This document shows positions 8,340 to 16,041 of a stretch of DNA of 64,000 nucleotides, in pieces (position 1 is the stretch's first letter; every line of letters starts with the position of its first letter). The DNA comes from Planctomycetota bacterium (GTDB taxonomy: Bacteria > Planctomycetota > J058 > JAJDCQ01). The stretch lies in assembly GCA_029260755.1 (NCBI GenBank), contig JAJDCQ010000224.1, positions 1 through 64,000 of the forward strand, read 5' to 3'. The notes under the pieces were generated by a model that saw only the letters and a list, made by a program, of their open reading frames with translations, did not search any database and was not told the DNA's origin. The position numbers were made by a program, and so were the translations under genes.

Positions 8340-9308
8340 CTACGGGAAGCTCTGCGCGAGCCCTTCGGGGTTGTACTCCCAGTGCCACGGCTCGTTCGTG
8401 TACGGGAACCAGCCGTGCTCCGCGCCGAAGAAGAAGACCCACTTGTGGGCCGGCGTGGCGCGCATCGCCATGACGTTGCTGAACGGGCGCGTCGTCGTCT
8501 CCTGGACGGGCGCCGCCGCACCGGGGCTCATCGCGAGGTCGATCGCCAGGCCGTAGTTGTGGGTCGAGACGCCCTGGGCGACCGCGGCGCCGTTCTTGTT
8601 GCGACCGGCGAGCCGCTTCTGATGCTCGGGGGTGCGGGCGGCCGAGACGATCGTCAGGGTGACGCCATCGGCCTTCGCGGCGGCGCGCATCTTCGCGAAG
8701 CTCTCGGCGGCGGCGCGGTGGAGCTTTCGACGCTCCTGGCCGGGGACGGGGACGAGGTTCGGCTCGATCGCCGACCAGTCGAACGGCAGCTTCACCGGGC
8801 CGGTGTTCACCCGGCGCTCGGGGCGGAGCGCCTGGAGCAGCGTGGAGATCCGGCGGGCCTTGGTCTCGTTCGGTCCGGACGGGCTGCCGGGGTAGTCGTT
8901 CCGCTCCCAGGCGAACGCGCGGAGGGCGCGCCCCTCGTCGCCGAGGAGATCGAGGGTCGACCGGGTCGCGTCATGGACGAAGCGGAGCCTCTCCTTTCGA
9001 GTCTTCGGAAGGCTCGCCAGCGGAGCAGGGAGCTCCTCCGGAACGCTGGAGGCCACGTACTTCCCATGGACCCATCCGCTCCGGCCGCCAGCCTCGACCC
9101 GGAGCCAGACGCCGCGCCGATCGACGATCCGAACCTCGGCGTTCCGCTCGAGCCGAAAGACGACACCATGCTCGGTGCCGGGACCGGAGCGAACGTTCAA
9201 CGAGCTCGCCGTGACCTTGCCGGAGCTCGCCTCGTCGGCGACGGCGACCGTCGCGAAGAGGAGCAGCCCGAGGGCCAAGGCGAGAGCAGTGCGGAGAGGC
9301 GTCATCAT
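8340..9308 (-). CDS. Secreted SH3b / M15 (VanY-type) D,D-carboxypeptidase-like protein
   Basis: A 322-residue exported protein: signal peptide at about 1-24 (ending VAVADEA), a bacterial SH3 domain at about 28-88 (SLNVRSGPGTEHGVVFRL, WVHGKYV), a helical linker and a peptidase M15 domain at about 185-322. The M15 zinc and catalytic residues are present: SxHxxGxAxD as STHNYGLAIDL and the ExxH-type motif EPWHWEYNPEG. It should trim D-Ala-D-Ala or related peptide stems of peptidoglycan, with the SH3 domain targeting the wall. Two ATGs in a row (9308 and 9305) follow GAGGA; the second has better spacing. It stands alone, convergent with the small repeat protein. Confidence 0.85.
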   Translation of the reverse strand: MMTPLRTALALALGLLLFATVAVADEASSGKVTASSLNVRSGPGTEHGVVFRLERNAEVRIVDRRGVWLRVEAGGRSGWVHGKYVASSVPEELPAPLASLPKTRKERLRFVHDATRSTLDLLGDEGRALRAFAWERNDYPGSPSGPNETKARRISTLLQALRPERRVNTGPVKLPFDWSAIEPNLVPVPGQERRKLHRAAAESFAKMRAAAKADGVTLTIVSAARTPEHQKRLAGRNKNGAAVAQGVSTHNYGLAIDLAMSPGAAAPVQETTTRPFSNVMAMRATPAHKWVFFFGAEHGWFPYTNEPWHWEYNPEGLAQSFP

Positions 9309-9407
9309 CAGTCCTCGAAGGGGTCTCGAATCGGTCTAGCCAGCCAAGCCCGAAGCTCGTGCGAGCCCATCCCCCATCTCCCGACACCCCAGCAACTTCC
9401 ATCACCA

Positions 9408-9472
9408 GGGGTCAGGTCCAGTATTTTTACTATTTGTCGGCGCCAAATGGTAAAAATACTGGACCTGACCCC
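9408..9472. repeat. REP-like long palindrome (29-bp stem, 7-base loop)
   Basis: Bases 9408-9436 pair with 9444-9472 around loop tcggcgc, with only one G-T mismatch in 29. The outer arms begin GGGGTCAGGTCCAGT and carry a TTTTT/AAAAA core, strikingly AT-rich against the 70% GC background. Imperfect pairing continues outward (ccccagcaacttcc at 9387-9400 against ggaagtggctgggg at 9480-9493). The 'GGGGTCAGGTCC' end is like palindromes found beside REP-associated tyrosine transposases (IS200-like, Y1_Tnp). No transposase is in the window, so this would be a non-autonomous copy. It lies in the promoter space between two genes. Confidence 0.8.
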
Positions 9473-9537
9473 GGGGGGGGGAAGTGGCTGGGGGGTTGGG
9501 ACTTGCGTTGGTGGTCCGATGTGGATCACCTCTTGGG

Positions 9538-10185
9538 GTGAGCGATCTCCTGGTCATCTTCGATTGCGATGGGGTGCTCGTCGACTCCGAGCGGATCTCG
9601 CATGCCTGCCTGGCCGCGAGCGCGGCCGAGGTCGGGCTCCACGTCGAGCACGCCGAGGCGATCGTGCTCTTCAAGGGCCGGAGCATGGCCGACTGCGTGG
9701 CGATCATCGAGGCGCGGATCGGGGGGTCGGTTCCCGAGGACTTCGTCGCCCGCTTCCGGGCGCGGAGCTACGAGGCGTTCCGGCGCGAGATCACTCCGGT
9801 CGCCGGCGTCGTCGACGCCCTCGACCGGATCCCGCTGCCGTCGTGCGTCGCGAGCAGCGGTCCGCACGACAAGATCGAGCTCACGTTGACGACGTGCGGC
9901 CTGATCGACCGCTTCCGCGGCCGGATCTTCAGCGCCTACGACGTCGGCCGGTTCAAGCCCGAGCCCGACGTCTTCCTCCACGCCGCCGCGACCCTCGGCG
10001 TCGATCCGAGCCGCTGCGTCGTCGTCGAGGACAGCGCGCTCGGCGTGCAGGCGGCGCTCGCCGCGGGGATGACCGCCTTCGGATTCGCCGATCTCTCCCC
10101 ACCCGAGTCGCTCGAGGCGGCCGGCGCGCGGGTCTTCGGCGACATGGCGGAGCTGCCCGACCTCGTCGAGGCCTGGGCGCGCTAG
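9538..10185 (+). CDS. HAD-superfamily phosphatase (beta-phosphoglucomutase-like)
   Basis: A 215-residue subfamily IA haloacid dehalogenase-type hydrolase. Motif I is DCDGVLVDSE near the N-terminus, motif II SSGP at about 105, motif III the lysine of RFKPEPDVFLHAA, and motif IV VVVEDSALG; the helical cap lies between I and II. Such enzymes dephosphorylate or isomerise small sugar phosphates; the substrate is not predictable. The frame is open through the REP-like palindrome to 9484, but I chose GTG 9538, two codons before the conserved start, so the palindrome lies wholly outside the gene. Ribosome site weak. Cytoplasmic, monocistronic. Confidence 0.85.
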   Translation: MSDLLVIFDCDGVLVDSERISHACLAASAAEVGLHVEHAEAIVLFKGRSMADCVAIIEARIGGSVPEDFVARFRARSYEAFRREITPVAGVVDALDRIPLPSCVASSGPHDKIELTLTTCGLIDRFRGRIFSAYDVGRFKPEPDVFLHAAATLGVDPSRCVVVEDSALGVQAALAAGMTAFGFADLSPPESLEAAGARVFGDMAELPDLVEAWAR

Positions 10186-10194
10186 CCCCCGAAC

Positions 10195-12561
10195 TCAGTC
10201 CCGGATGAAGCCGTGGTGGCGGCCGAGCCAGTAGGGGAGGAGGAAGCTCGCTCCGTCCGCGAGCTTCTGCCCGCGGCCGCCCTGGTCGAGCCGCCACGGG
10301 TCGTGGTTCCAGTGTTCGACGAAGCGCTCGTCGATCGGCAGCACCCGCCCGTCGCGGAGGCTCCCGACCGGCCGCTCCTCGCCCGGCCGCGCCGACGGCG
10401 GCAGGGGGACGATGTCGAGGCGATGCGAGTTCTTCACCGGCCAGTCGATCCGATCGAGCGGATAGCGCCGGAGCGTGTCGACGCTCTCCTCGAGCCAGTC
10501 GCCCTGTGGTGAGAGGTCGAGCCGGCCCCACGCGTCGCGCCACTCGGCCTCGCGGCAGGCGCCGGCGTAGAGGAAGTCGAAGAGCGGGTTCCGTTCGGGC
10601 CGCTCGCGCAGCCAGTAGCGGTGGAACGCGTAGGACCACATCCGCCGGCGCGCCGGGTCGGTCTCGAAGACGCACAGGTCGTAGAGCCCCATGAACGCCA
10701 TCTCGTCGTCGCTCTGGTTGCCCGACCCCGGCCCCGACTGCGCCTTCGGGTAGAGGACGTTCAGGGCGTAGCCGTGCTCATCGATGAGCCGGTCGGCCTC
10801 GCGCCGGTAGCGCGCATCGCCGGTGACGTGGGCCGCGATCGCTAGGTAGCTCAGGATGCTGAGCGAGTTCAGCCCCCGCTCCTCCCACCAGTCGGGATCG
10901 TGGTTGAGGAGATGCGGCCCGTAGTTCGCCCAGCGGGTCGGCTTGCCGTCGTGGTCGATCAGGCTGAACCGATTCGCGATCAGGTGGTCGGTGATGGCGC
11001 GGACGACGTCGGCGACCTCGCGCTTCTCGGCGGGCGTCTCGGCGACGAGGTCGTGGTAGCGGGCGTAGAAGAAGAAGTGGCCGTCGAGCTCGTCGCTGCT
11101 CGTGTCGGCCTTCCAGAACCAGCGGCCGTCCGCGCTCGTCGGCCAGCGCGGGTCGATCACTTTCCAGAGGGCGTCCTCCTCCTCCCTCTTGCGGCGGTCG
11201 CGCTCGAGGCGGCCGGCGTTCGGATCGGGGCCGTCGGTCGGCAGGATCGTGCGGGCGACGAAACCCGACGGCGCGGGGTGGCTCCCGCCCTGCGTGACGG
11301 TGCCCAGGAACCGCAGCGCCTCGAACACGGCCCGGGCGCGGCGCTTCGCCGCGGGGTCGCGCGTCGCCGCGTAGGCGAAGCACTCGCCGGCCCCGTACAT
11401 GGCCGTCCAGAGCCCGTCGTTGTCGCTGTCGCCGTTGCGCCACCAGGTGAGGTCGCCGGGCGCGCGGAGACGGGCGGCCCCGACGAACCCGTACGGGGTG
11501 CGCCGGTGGCGTCGGTCGATCGCCGCCTCGAACCGCCGCGCCTTCTCGGCGAGCGTCATCGGGACGAGCGCGATCCGGGAGACGCCCGTCGACGTCGCGA
11601 GGACGACGTCGCCGTCGTCGCCCGCGGGCGCGATGGAGCCGACGCGGTCATCGGGGAGCCAGCGAGGGCCCTGGCGATACTCCCACGAGCGCCCGTCGAA
11701 CCGGATCGCGCCGATCCGCGTCCCGAGCCAGAGCGCCCGGTCGGCCGCGAACGTGGCGGCGGTGAAGTCGGCGTAGGGGATCGCGCCCTCGGCGACGCCG
11801 AAGAGGCGCCAGGCGCCGTCGTGATCGCGGATCCCGACGCCCTGCGGGCTCGCGAACGCGAGCCGGGACCGGGCGTCCCACGCGACCGCGCGAACGTCGT
11901 CGGGCGCCCAGCGACGCACGCCGTCGCGGGGGAGGACGCGACGCCACGCCGGATCGCCCGCCTCGCGGACGAACAGGCCGACCCGCGCGGCGACCGCGAT
12001 CGCCCCCGACGGCGCCACCGCGACGCTCCGGACGATCCGGACGCCCCCGGCGAGGAGCCCGTCGAGACCCGCGTCGCGCCGGACGGCGCCGTCCCCGTCC
12101 ACCTCGTAGAGCCCGCGATCCGTGGCGAGCCAGAGCGCTCCGTCGCGCGCGGCGAGCCCCGAGACGGCGCCGGCGCTCGGCGGCACGGTGGCGACGCGCT
12201 CGATGCGCCCGCGCGGGTCGACCCGGATCAGGGCGCCGTCCGCGACCGCGACGATCGCGGCGTCGAGCGCGACGAGCGCCTCGACCGGCCCCACCCCCTC
12301 GACCGGCTCGAAGCGATCGCCGCGGAGCCTGGCGAGCCCGCCCACGGCGCCGACCCAGAGCTCTCCGCCCGGCCCCGCCGCGACGGCGGTGACGGGCGCC
12401 CGGGGCAGTCCGTGATCCGCGCCCCATCGGGTCGCGACCTGCTGCCGGAACGTCCCGACTTCGACGCCGGGAGGATCGTCTGCCGCCGAGTCACCGACGG
12501 CGGCGAGGGGGAGCGCCGCGGTGGCGGCGAAGACGAGGGAGAGGGGCCGGAATCGGGTCAC
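10195..12561 (-). CDS. Exported two-component-regulator-type propeller fused to an alpha-helical barrel domain
   Basis: A 788-residue protein starting at GTG 12561 with AGGAGG five bases upstream and a signal peptide (about 1-27). Residues 30-330 show ligand-sensor propeller repeats of the 'Reg_prop' kind (WGADHGLPRAPVTAVAAGP, GELWVGAVGGLARL, ALWLATDRGLYEV, ALWLGTRIGAIRFDG). The remaining 450 residues are rich in aromatic and charged helices (WWRNGDSDNDGLWTAMYGAG; GHFFFYARYHDLVAE; NSLSILSYLAIAAHVTGDAR) and look like an (alpha/alpha)6-type barrel as in polysaccharide-processing enzymes. In Bacteroidota such propellers sit on histidine kinases; here no kinase follows. Role in carbohydrate sensing or cleavage outside the cell is inference. 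Confidence 0.6.
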   Translation of the reverse strand: MTRFRPLSLVFAATAALPLAAVGDSAADDPPGVEVGTFRQQVATRWGADHGLPRAPVTAVAAGPGGELWVGAVGGLARLRGDRFEPVEGVGPVEALVALDAAIVAVADGALIRVDPRGRIERVATVPPSAGAVSGLAARDGALWLATDRGLYEVDGDGAVRRDAGLDGLLAGGVRIVRSVAVAPSGAIAVAARVGLFVREAGDPAWRRVLPRDGVRRWAPDDVRAVAWDARSRLAFASPQGVGIRDHDGAWRLFGVAEGAIPYADFTAATFAADRALWLGTRIGAIRFDGRSWEYRQGPRWLPDDRVGSIAPAGDDGDVVLATSTGVSRIALVPMTLAEKARRFEAAIDRRHRRTPYGFVGAARLRAPGDLTWWRNGDSDNDGLWTAMYGAGECFAYAATRDPAAKRRARAVFEALRFLGTVTQGGSHPAPSGFVARTILPTDGPDPNAGRLERDRRKREEEDALWKVIDPRWPTSADGRWFWKADTSSDELDGHFFFYARYHDLVAETPAEKREVADVVRAITDHLIANRFSLIDHDGKPTRWANYGPHLLNHDPDWWEERGLNSLSILSYLAIAAHVTGDARYRREADRLIDEHGYALNVLYPKAQSGPGSGNQSDDEMAFMGLYDLCVFETDPARRRMWSYAFHRYWLRERPERNPLFDFLYAGACREAEWRDAWGRLDLSPQGDWLEESVDTLRRYPLDRIDWPVKNSHRLDIVPLPPSARPGEERPVGSLRDGRVLPIDERFVEHWNHDPWRLDQGGRGQKLADGASFLLPYWLGRHHGFIRD

Positions 12562-12624
12562 GAGAGCCTCCTGAGCGGCGATCCTCCCCCTCGCCCGAGC
12601 GCCCGTCAACCCGTCGACCGGTCC

Positions 12625-12654
12625 TTGGAACTCCCACGCCGCCGCTGCTATCCT
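12625..12654 (+). promoter_or_regulatory. Candidate sigma-70-like promoter (TTGGAA-18-TATCCT)
   Basis: TTGGAA at 12625-12630 and TATCCT at 12649-12654, spacer 18, lie 43 bases before the ATG at 12697 of the secreted Ala/Asp-rich protein in a divergent gap. Confidence 0.45.
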
Positions 12655-12696
12655 TCGCGTTCGTGGATCGCAGAACCCATCCAGAGGAGTCATACC

Positions 12697-13170
12697 ATGA
12701 CCCGCACGCTTTCGACGCCTTCCCTCGTCGTCCTCCTCGCGCTCATCGCCCCCGTCGGCCTCGGCTGCCCCGCCGCCGGCGAGGAGACGACCGGCGAAGG
12801 CTCCGCCGGCACGGCCACCGATGACGCCGGCGCCGCCCCCGACGCGGCGGCCGAGGGCGCGTCCGCGGGTGACGATGGCGACACCGACGGCGACGGCGAC
12901 GGAGTCGTCGAAGGCGCCACGAAGGCCGCCGTCGATGCGAGCGACGCGGCCGCGGACGCCGCGACCGACGCGGCCGGGAAGGCGACCGACGCGGCCGACG
13001 AGGCCGTGGATACGGCGCGCGAGGCGACCGGCGGCGCGGCCGACGAGGCGCTCGACGACGCCGCGAAGGCCGTCGACGACGCGAAGAAGGCGACCTCCGA
13101 CGCCCGCGACGACGCCAAGAAGGCGGTCGACGACGCGAAGAAGGACCTCGAGAAGGCGTTCGGCAGCTGA
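12697..13170 (+). CDS. Exported Ala/Asp-rich low-complexity protein
   Basis: A 157-residue protein with an N-terminal signal sequence ending VGLGC, which could be a weak lipobox (Gly rather than Leu at -3). After an acidic segment containing a Ca-loop-like run (DTDGDGDG), the second half is a run of short degenerate repeats built on 'DAAxxAxDAA', 'VDDAKKA' and 'DARDDAKKA', which should form a long charged helix, similar in style to LEA-like or YtxH-like stress proteins. No enzyme motif. AGGAG seven bases before the ATG and a recognisable promoter support expression. It is followed 19 bases later by the divergent kinase-like gene, so the two may work together. Confidence 0.7.
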   Translation: MTRTLSTPSLVVLLALIAPVGLGCPAAGEETTGEGSAGTATDDAGAAPDAAAEGASAGDDGDTDGDGDGVVEGATKAAVDASDAAADAATDAAGKATDAADEAVDTAREATGGAADEALDDAAKAVDDAKKATSDARDDAKKAVDDAKKDLEKAFGS

Positions 13171-13189
13171 CGGGGCGGGGCGAGCTCGG

Positions 13190-13936
13190 TTGGGCAACGC
13201 GAGACGTCACACCGGCCGCGATGACGGCGGCCCGGTCTTCAACTTCCGGACGGGGCGAGGCCTCGAGGGACGCTACGTCCTCGGCGAGTGCATCGGCTAC
13301 GGCTTCGAGGGCGAGGTCTATCGCCTGAGAGAGACGGCGACCAAGATCGACCTCGTCGTCAAGTTCTACTACCCCGACGTCCTCGACCCGCGTCGCTCCG
13401 TCACCGTCGCCCGCCGGCTCCACCGGCTGCGCCACTGCGACATCGTCCTCCAGTACCACCATCACGGGGAGATCACCTGGCGACGGCAGCGGGTCCCCTA
13501 CATGGTCAGCGAGCTCGCCCAGGGCCGGATCCTCTACGAGCTCCTGGCGGAGAAGCCGAACCAGCGGTTCGATCCGTTCGAGGCGCTCCACGTGATCGCC
13601 GCGATCACCGCCGGCGTCGCGGAGATCCACGCCCTAGGCCTCTACCACGGCGACATCCACGGCGACAACGTGCTCCTCGAACAGGTCGGGATCAACTACC
13701 GCCCCAAGCTGATCGACCCGTTCACCGCGCCGCAGGCGAGCAAGGCGCGCCGCCTCAAGGGCGATGTCGTCGACCTTGCGTACCTCCTCTACGAGCTGGT
13801 CGGCGGCCCGAAGGGCTATCCCCAGAGCCCGCGCCTCGTGAAGGAGATCGTTTGCGGTCGCCGGGTCGACACGATCTGCCGCAAGTTCCCGAGCGCCCGA
13901 CGGCTGAGAGACTTCATCGCCACCTACGGCTGGTGA
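13190..13936 (+). CDS. Small divergent protein-kinase-fold protein
   Basis: A 248-residue cytoplasmic protein with a recognisable but altered kinase fold: glycine loop IGYGFEGEVYRL, lysine in LVVKFYYP, catalytic loop HGDIHGDNVLL in place of HRDxKPxN, and LIDPFTA where DFG would be. The HGDxHGDN form is typical of aminoglycoside-phosphotransferase, RIO or lipopolysaccharide-kinase-like enzymes and keeps the Asp and Asn needed for phosphotransfer. The C-terminal lobe is short. No transmembrane segment or TPR, unlike the other kinases here. No in-frame ATG precedes the fold; TTG 13190 is the likely start. It follows the Ala/Asp-rich protein by 19 bases. Confidence 0.65.
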   Translation: MGNARRHTGRDDGGPVFNFRTGRGLEGRYVLGECIGYGFEGEVYRLRETATKIDLVVKFYYPDVLDPRRSVTVARRLHRLRHCDIVLQYHHHGEITWRRQRVPYMVSELAQGRILYELLAEKPNQRFDPFEALHVIAAITAGVAEIHALGLYHGDIHGDNVLLEQVGINYRPKLIDPFTAPQASKARRLKGDVVDLAYLLYELVGGPKGYPQSPRLVKEIVCGRRVDTICRKFPSARRLRDFIATYGW

Positions 13937-13985
13937 CGCGTCCGTCCGGGCGTGCCGCAGCGGCCGTCTAGCCGGATGGACGGAT

Positions 13986-14006
13986 GATCGGCTTCGCCGA
14001 TCGTTT
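13986..14006. terminator. Hairpin between convergent genes, probable terminator
   Basis: GATCGGC at 13986-13992 pairs with GCCGATC at 13996-14002 around ttc, followed by gtttcc on the + strand. It lies between the ends of the kinase-like gene (13936) and the convergent transglutaminase gene (14033). Confidence 0.55.
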
Positions 14007-14032
14007 CCTCACGCAGAGAGCGCAGAAGCCGA

Positions 14033-14848
14033 TCACTCCGACTCCCCGAGCTCGTCGGTCCACACCCGAAATCCGGTCAGGGTGTTCTCGCCGAAGGTGT
14101 GGGTGAGCGGGACGTCGGCGGCATCTCGCCCGCGACCGACCAGGAGGCGGCCAATGCGCGGCACGTTGTTCCGCGGGTCGAAGACGTGCCATCGCCCTCC
14201 GAGGTAGACCTCCATCCAGGCGGCGAAGTCCATCGGCGCCCGCGGCGGCGGGAGGTCACAGTCGCTGATGTAGCCGGTGCAGTATCGAGCGGGGATGTTC
14301 AAGCAGCGACAGAAGGCGATCGCGAGGTGGGCGAAGTCACGACACACGCCTACCCGCTCGTCGTACGCCTCGAACGCCGTCCTCGTCGCCCGCGAGTGCT
14401 CGTAGCCGAACGTCAGGTGCCCGTGGACGAAGTCGCAGACCGCGGCCACCCGCGACCAGCCGAGCGGCGTCGCGCCGAACAGCCGCCACGCCTCGTCCGA
14501 GAGTCGATCGGTCTCGCAGTAGCGGCTCGGGAGGAGGAATTGCAGCGTCTCGGCCGGGAGGCTCTCGACCGTCTCCTGAATGACCATCGGCGATGAGGGA
14601 TCCGGCTCGGGGTCGAGTCGGATCACTCCGTCCGTCCCGAGCACGAACTCGCCGGCGGGGGCGACCAGCCGGAAGCACCAGTTGCCGAAGACGTCGCGAT
14701 GGCTCTCGGTCGGAACGCCGGGCTCGGTCGCGAGGTGATCGGGCCGCTCGAGGCTCGCGACGCGCGAGTAGTGGATGTTGAGCATGACGATCATCGGCGT
14801 CGGCGCCGGGAGCTGATAACGGAGCTCGCAACCGAATCGAATGCGCAC
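14033..14848 (-). CDS. Transglutaminase-like cysteine protease family protein (Bact_transglu_N type)
   Basis: A 271-residue cytoplasmic protein. The first 90 residues match the N-terminal beta domain of bacterial transglutaminase-like cysteine peptidases (MRIRFGCELRYQLP). The papain-like core follows, with nucleophile Cys in ERVGVCRDFAHLAIAFCR, the His of GGRWHVFDPRNN and the Asp of the same motif, so the catalytic triad is intact. Such proteins are thought to hydrolyse peptide or isopeptide bonds and often sit beside ATP-grasp or circularly permuted partners; none is here. GTG start with GGAGGAGG five bases upstream. The 61-residue gene 48 bases upstream is probably in the same transcript. 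Confidence 0.85.
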   Translation of the reverse strand: MRIRFGCELRYQLPAPTPMIVMLNIHYSRVASLERPDHLATEPGVPTESHRDVFGNWCFRLVAPAGEFVLGTDGVIRLDPEPDPSSPMVIQETVESLPAETLQFLLPSRYCETDRLSDEAWRLFGATPLGWSRVAAVCDFVHGHLTFGYEHSRATRTAFEAYDERVGVCRDFAHLAIAFCRCLNIPARYCTGYISDCDLPPPRAPMDFAAWMEVYLGGRWHVFDPRNNVPRIGRLLVGRGRDAADVPLTHTFGENTLTGFRVWTDELGESE

Positions 14849-14896
14849 GGAGTCCTCCTCCCGCGGGGGCTCGTCTCGCCCCCCGCACGTCGTTCG

Positions 14897-15082
14897 TTAC
14901 ACGCGGCCCGGAGCCGCGGGCCGCATCTGATACTTGGTGGCGAGCGCGTCGACCTCGGCGGTGCTCACCCGCGTGTACTCGGTGAGCCGTCCGGCGTCGA
15001 ACAGCTTCACGCTCCACGTCTGCCCGCCGTCTTCACTCCTGGCCTCGATGCTCTTCTTGTCACCACGGTATTTCTTGAACAC
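14897..15082 (-). CDS. Small hypothetical protein upstream of the transglutaminase
   Basis: A 61-residue basic protein starting at GTG 15082 with GAGGAG seven bases upstream. It has a short beta-rich pattern (EDGGQTWSVKLF) and a helix with STAEVDALATKYQMRP; no signal peptide or cysteine motif. I do not recognise a family. Its good ribosome site and placement 48 bases before the transglutaminase gene on the same strand argue that it is real and functionally linked. Confidence 0.5.
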   Translation of the reverse strand: MFKKYRGDKKSIEARSEDGGQTWSVKLFDAGRLTEYTRVSTAEVDALATKYQMRPAAPGRV

Positions 15083-15408
15083 GGCGCGACTCCTCGGGTG
15101 CTCGGAGGCACCGGGCCTCCGCGGGGAAAACGACCGAAGCGGAAGACGCACGACCGCTCGCCCGCCGTGGTCGCGGAGACGCGAGGTCGGGGAGAGGACG
15201 ACGTTCCCGTTCAGGGAGAGATGAGGGACGAGCTAGGAAGGTGGGTTGCTCGTCCGCCGGGCGGCCCCCCGACGCCTCCGATCGCAGGCGCCTGGTGCGG
15301 GGGCCGAGAGGCCTTCTTCCATCACACCCCGATGATAGGCGATTCGGGGTCCGACCACCACGCGCGGGACGGTCGCGCGCCCGGCGAACGCTCGGTTACC
15401 GTGAGGTC
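15083..15408. other. 326-base gap without a convincing gene
   Basis: The region between the 61-residue gene and the SnoaL-like gene. It must hold start signals for both directions, but only TACCGT at 15397-15402 resembles a -10, and no -35 fits it. A frame from ATG 15221 to 15412 is open but has no family resemblance. No tRNA fold, repeat or strong hairpin seen. Confidence 0.5.
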
Positions 15409-15951
15409 ATGAGTGATGAGCACTGTCGAGCCCGGCGCGAGGCGATCGTGCGCGAGCACATGGCGAGTGAGGACGAGCACCGCTTCGAGGACACCCTGAA
15501 GACGTTCTCGCACCCCCGATACGAGGTCGTGCCGACCGGCGAGGTCATCGACGGCGAGGACGCTCTGCGGGCCTTCTACGACGAGTCGCATCGCGCCTTC
15601 CCGGACTTCCACTTCGAGAACACGAACCTGCGGCACCTCGATGACGCGGTGGTCGTCGAGACCGACTTCGTCGGGACCCACCGCGGCCCCTGGCGCGGAC
15701 TCCCGGCGACCGGGCGGTCGGTCCGCTATCGGATGTGCAACATCTTCGAGTTCCAGGGCGAGGACCTGGTCTGCGAGCGCCTCCACTTCGACCTGCTGAC
15801 GGTCCTCAAGCAGATCGGCATCGCGCGTGACCCCACGACCCTCGCCGGGCGGCTCATGACGTTCATGAATCACCCGCTCGTGGTGACCGGCGCGTTCGCC
15901 CGCTCCGCCCTGAGGCCCTCGCGCGACCCGCAGCGACCACCGGAGGGGTGA
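15409..15951 (+). CDS. SnoaL-like / ester-cyclase-type NTF2-fold protein
   Basis: A 180-residue cytoplasmic protein with the SnoaL-like polyketide-cyclase pattern: REHMASEDEHRFEDTLKTF, an HPRYEVVPTGEVIDG strand, AFYDESHRAFPDF and RGPWRGLPATGRSV, then IFEFQGEDLVCERLHFD. Members include aldol-condensing cyclases but many small-molecule-binding or orphan proteins, so the reaction is unknown. The -10-like TACCGT ends seven bases before the ATG, so a leaderless message is possible. A second SnoaL-like protein, but exported, is at 48288-48941. Confidence 0.8.
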   Translation: MSDEHCRARREAIVREHMASEDEHRFEDTLKTFSHPRYEVVPTGEVIDGEDALRAFYDESHRAFPDFHFENTNLRHLDDAVVVETDFVGTHRGPWRGLPATGRSVRYRMCNIFEFQGEDLVCERLHFDLLTVLKQIGIARDPTTLAGRLMTFMNHPLVVTGAFARSALRPSRDPQRPPEG

Positions 15952-15967
15952 CGAGAGCTCGAGCCGC

Positions 15968-15995
15968 TTGACGTCCCCCGCCGACTCGCTACCGT
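15968..15995 (+). promoter_or_regulatory. Candidate promoter (TTGACG-16-TACCGT) for the PQQ-propeller gene
   Basis: TTGACG at 15968-15973 and TACCGT at 15990-15995, spacer 16, lie 46 bases before the ATG at 16042 and just after the preceding stop. Confidence 0.5.
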
Positions 15996-16041
15996 CGGTC
16001 TCACCCGAGGCCCGCGGACCGCCGTCCGCACGGAGGACCCC

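Noticed and set aside
9484..9537. Longer start for the HAD gene
   Set aside because: It would encode part of the REP-like palindrome flank; conserved sequence begins only after GTG 9538.
15221..15412. Possible 63-residue gene with a GGGAGAG site just before its ATG
   Set aside because: The ribosome site touches the ATG, composition is shadow-like, and its end overlaps the SnoaL-like start.
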